Part shown: positions 61,101 to 64,000 of the stretch, piece by piece
Numbering within the stretch: the first letter of the stretch is position 1
How the letters are laid out: each line of letters starts with the position of its first letter
Origin: Synchiropus splendidus
Lineage: Eukaryota > Chordata > Actinopteri > Syngnathiformes > Callionymidae
NCBI RefSeq assembly: GCF_027744825.2
Contig: NC_071334.1
Coordinates: 1,358,437-1,422,436, forward strand
Direction of reading: 5' to 3'
Length of the DNA: 64,000 nt
Translations under genes and position numbers: made by a program
Notes under the pieces: generated by a model
Database searches by the model: none
Told to the model about the DNA's origin: nothing
Seen by the model: the letters and a program-made list of their open reading frames with translations, nothing else

Positions 61101-63664
61101 CAGCTCCTCCAGGCCGCTGGAGCCCGACTCCTCGGGCCGCCCGCCCGCCGGCAGGCTCTCCAGCCAATTGGCTGAGACGTTGAGGAGGCGGAGGCTGGAA
61201 GCAGAGGGAGGTGAGGAAGGCGGGCGAGAGGCTCCTGCTCAGGCAGCGAGCCTCACACCTGGGCGCTCGCAGGAACAGGCCTGGAGGAAGCTCCTTCAGC
61301 TGGTTGTGCTGAAGCTCCAGGACCTCCAGCGCAGAGGGGCCGGCCCCCTGGCCCAGCGCCCGCAGCTGGTTCCACCCGGCCCGCAGCGTCTTCAGAGTCC
61401 CGCCGCACCACAGCCTGGGAACAGCCGGCGCCGTCAGCTCAGGGCCTCACCGCCGCGCCCGGGGGGACTCACCGAGCCGGCAGCTGGCTCACGCGGTTGT
61501 GGCTGAGGTCCAGCAGCTCCAGCCGGCCGCAGGCTCCGGCCCAGTCCGGCGCGCAGCTCAGCCGGTTCCTGCGAGGAACAGAGGCGGGTCAGGAGGCGGG
61601 CAGGGCCGGCGTAGGCCGCCGCTCTCCTACCAGGACAGGTCCAGCAGCGCCAGGCTCTCCGGGGGGTCCTGCACCTCCAGCTGCTGCAGCTCTGCAATCA
61701 CACGGCAGGGTCAGAGGCAGCCTCGGCGCGGCGTCGAGGCGGATCCGCTACCGTTGTGCGCAGCGTGCAGGCTCCGGAGGGCCCGGCCGGAGACCCACAG
61801 CGCCCACAGGAAGTTGCGGTCGCAGCGGAGCAGCTCCAGCCGAGTCAGCGAGCGGACGTCCAGCTGCCGCAGGCCCGCGTCTCTCAGGTCCAGCCGAGCG
61901 ATGTGAACTAGCCGCTGGGGGTCACCCGGGGTCACGGCCTGCAGCTGGTTCAGCCTGGAAGCAGAGCATGCTGAGTTCCCGCCAGGGCGCCAGGCGCTGG
62001 CGGAAGGTCACCTGAGGTCGACGTGCGGCGCCGCCAGCCGCTGCAGCGCGGCCAGGTCCATCGTGGAGAGCAGGTTCCCGGCCAGGCTCAGCCTCTCCAG
62101 GCTGTGGAGCTTCTCCAGCACCGGCGGGATGGCGGCAAACCTGTTGAAGGTCAAGCCCAGCTGTGCCAGAGTCTCCAGCGCCTCCAGCTGGGCGGGCAGC
62201 GCCTGCAGCAGGTTCCCGTCCAGCAGCAGGGTCTGCAGGCTTGACAGCAGAGGGAGCCGATGAGCCGGCGCACGGTCATGACGTCACCTGTTCCTGAGCC
62301 AGAGGAAGTTGGAGGAAAGGATTTCATGGCGCTTTCTAACACGTGCAACGTCGGTGTTTGTCTGCGCAGCCAAGTTTGTGTCCGCTCTTCTCTGCTGTCT
62401 GTGGAAGGACGCGTGGTGATTGGCTGGCTGGTACGCAGCTGTGTTATGTGGATGCACCCACCTGGGCCATCTTTACTGTTCGGCTTCTTCACTCTACTCC
62501 TCCCAGAGCTTTCGTGGTAGAGATGCGGTTCAAAAGCCAAAACGTGGGTCCCCACCGGGAATGGCATGCTATTAGTTTCCTCGGACCCAGGTGCCAGCAT
62601 TCCCGAGATATTCCAGGATTGATGGAACATGTCTCCCATTGAAAACGGCTCGTAGCTCCGTCATACTTTGGTCTAGAGAGTCCGCAGAAATCACCAAACG
62701 GAGCTGCTCCCGGCCTCTGTTGCCCTAAGAATAAGATCAGATCGAAGTCGTGCCGTTTGCCCAGACATTTGGCTCAAAGGAGGAGAGATTTGACCCAAAC
62801 TGGGGGGTATAGGGAGTTAGAGTGAGCAAGTAAGAATGGCTAGAGTGGAGCAGGGGAGAATGGAAGTCGGTTTGGCGTTTTGAAACTGCCATTGTGGCCA
62901 AACGGTGGAGCGCAGACACATGAAAATCTCCAGTTTTGTAGTCACACGCGGTGCATTCACATTGCTGTTTGTTCTTAACCAGCAGCGTCTAGTTTTCTCT
63001 GACATCACACAGCAGACTCCACAGCAGGTGCTGACGCACCACCACGTCGGCCCGACCACTTCCACCTTCGCTGAACCACGCTCTTCGGCCGTCTGTTGTG
63101 TGATATCAGAGAAAACACAGCTGCGTACCAGCCAGCCAATCACCACGCGTCCTTCCACAGACAGCAGAGAAGAGCGGACACAAACTTGGCTGCGCAGACA
63201 AACACCGACGTTGCACGTGTTAGAAAGCGCCATGAAATCCAACTTCCTCTGGCTCAGAAACACATGCCGGTGTGGCGTCCCCAGCTGTGGTGGGGGCGCT
63301 GCTCTCACCTGCGCATGAGCCCCAGCCGGGCGGGCAGCGCCTGCAGACGGTTCCCCGACAGGTCCAGCTCGCCGAGCGAGGCCAGGTCACACAGCGCCAG
63401 AGGGAAGCACAGCAGCCCGTTGTTGGCCAGACTCAGAGTCCGGAGCTTGGAGAACCTGCGGGACACCAGAGGGAGAGGGAGCAGGAGCAGGGGGGTCGCG
63501 GCGCAGGGCCCTCACCTGCTCAGCGCTGGGACCCCGCGCTGCAGCGACAGGAAGTTGCTCTTCAGGCTGAGGTGCGTCAAGTCCTGGCTGTAGAAGAGCT
63601 GAGCGGGCAGCTCCTCCAGGCTACAGCAGGACAGGTCCACCGAGCTCACCCTCTGGGAGGCCAC
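58191..63664 (-). CDS. phlpp2: PH domain leucine-rich repeat protein phosphatase (probably PHLPP2), 5' part outside window
   Basis: Fourteen in-frame exons: 63664-63516, 63455-63309, 62239-62012, 61954-61752, 61691-61631, 61568-61473, 61414-61259, 61194-60991, 60338-60176, 60108-59978, 59907-59791, 59694-59500, 59418-59181 and 59111-58191. PHLPP enzymes dephosphorylate AKT and PKC at the hydrophobic motif. The first ten exons encode leucine-rich repeats such as [16 protein letters not shown] and [15 protein letters not shown]. The PP2C domain follows with [20 protein letters not shown] (metal-binding DG), [26 protein letters not shown] and [16 protein letters not shown]. The tail has [32 protein letters not shown] and a short Gln run. 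It ends LTPL, a PDZ-binding type end like the DTPL of PHLPP1. Paralogue choice rests on the neighbouring MARVEL gene. The N-terminal RA/PH part lies beyond the right edge. Intron sequence at 60400-60960 is purine-rich. Confidence 0.9.
62292..63259. repeat. Inverted duplication with ~127-bp identical arms in a phlpp2 intron
   Basis: The segment at about 62319-62445 reappears inverted at about 63114-63240 without an observed mismatch. A further 20 bp outside each arm also pair, after a 9-bp length difference. About 670 bp separate the arms. The structure lies wholly in the intron between exons 63455-63309 and 62239-62012. Confidence 0.85.
62992..63116. repeat. 125-bp foldback element at the inner edge of the right arm
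   Basis: GTTTTCTCTGACATCACACA at 62992-63011 pairs with its inverse complement at 63097-63116 with two mismatches over about 25 bp. It adjoins the right arm of the larger inverted duplication and looks like a small non-autonomous element. Confidence 0.6.
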
Positions 63665-63704
63665 CTGCGGAGGGGCAGGGTCAGCAGCAGCGGCCCCGGG
63701 GCCC

Positions 63705-64000
63705 GGTGAGAGAGAGAGAGAGGGAGAGAGAGAGGGAGAGAGGGAGGGAGAGAGAGGAGGGAGAGAGAGAGAGAAGTAGATGAGAGAGGAGGGAGAGAGA
63801 GAGAGAGAGAGAGAGGAGGGAGAGAGAGAGAGAGAGAGAGAGGATGGAGAGAGGGAGGGACAGAGAGAGGGAGAGAGGGAGGGAGAGAGAGAGAGAGAGG
63901 AGGGAGAGAGGGAGGGAGAGAGAGAGGGAGAGAGGGAGGGAGAGAGAGGAGGGAGAGAGAGAGAAGTAGATGAGAGAGGAGGGAGAGAGAGAGAGAGAGG
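63705..64000. repeat. (GA)n/(GGGA)n repeat in a phlpp2 intron
   Basis: Purine-only sequence made of GAGAGAGA and GGAGGGAGAG blocks, running off the right edge of the window. Confidence 0.95.

Noticed and set aside
62280..62310. A possible extra phlpp2 exon encoding NFLWLRN before a GTGACG donor
   Set aside because: It lies in the inverted duplication, which repeats it outside the gene context; exons 63455-63309 and 62239-62012 join in phase without it.

Overview
This window looks like nuclear DNA from a teleost fish with a compact genome. It holds ten spliced protein-coding genes with canonical GT-AG introns, mostly short. Dinucleotide and minisatellite arrays are abundant. The mobile elements are of fish type: DIRS, L1, other LINE relics and a finTRIM relic. 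No bacterial, organellar or viral gene layout is present, and I found no rRNA, tRNA or CRISPR array. Coding models were built by following exon phases; every complete model gives an open frame divisible by three.

Layout. 198-288: last exon of bphl (+). 2878-3886: psmg4 (+). 4967-9790: slc22a23 (-). 13446-17906: phactr1 (+). 18461-19729: tbc1d7 (-), tail-to-tail with phactr1. 20.4-27.5 kb: nested retrotransposons. 28384-43256: dsp, desmoplakin (-, 24 coding exons, 3,352 residues). 46094-53244: naprt (-), with a 3.9 kb minisatellite in intron 1. 53726-54513: the C8orf82 (UPF0598) homologue (-). 56209-57655: a MARVEL-domain gene, probably marveld3 (-). 58191 to beyond 63664: a PHLPP-family phosphatase, probably phlpp2 (-), whose 5' part lies outside the window.

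The genes do not form one pathway. They cover proteasome assembly (psmg4), an orphan transporter (slc22a23), actin/PP1 control (phactr1), the TSC complex (tbc1d7), desmosomes (dsp), NAD salvage (naprt), a tight-junction-type membrane protein (marveld3) and AKT/PKC dephosphorylation (phlpp2). Their order is informative: bphl to dsp are neighbours on human 6p25-p24, naprt and C8orf82 on human 8q24.3, and marveld3 and phlpp2 on human 16q22, so three ancestral blocks meet here.

The most unusual points are: a desmoplakin tail with four tandem A-type plakin-repeat modules instead of one; a DIRS element broken by an L1 that is itself broken by an LTR-like insert; a naprt intron array of 18-bp subunits with higher-order periods of 199, 235 and 343 bp carrying a TGACTCA (AP-1-like) motif throughout; a dsp 5' splice site that is itself the start of a (GT)n run; and an inverted duplication with about 127-bp identical arms in a phlpp2 intron.
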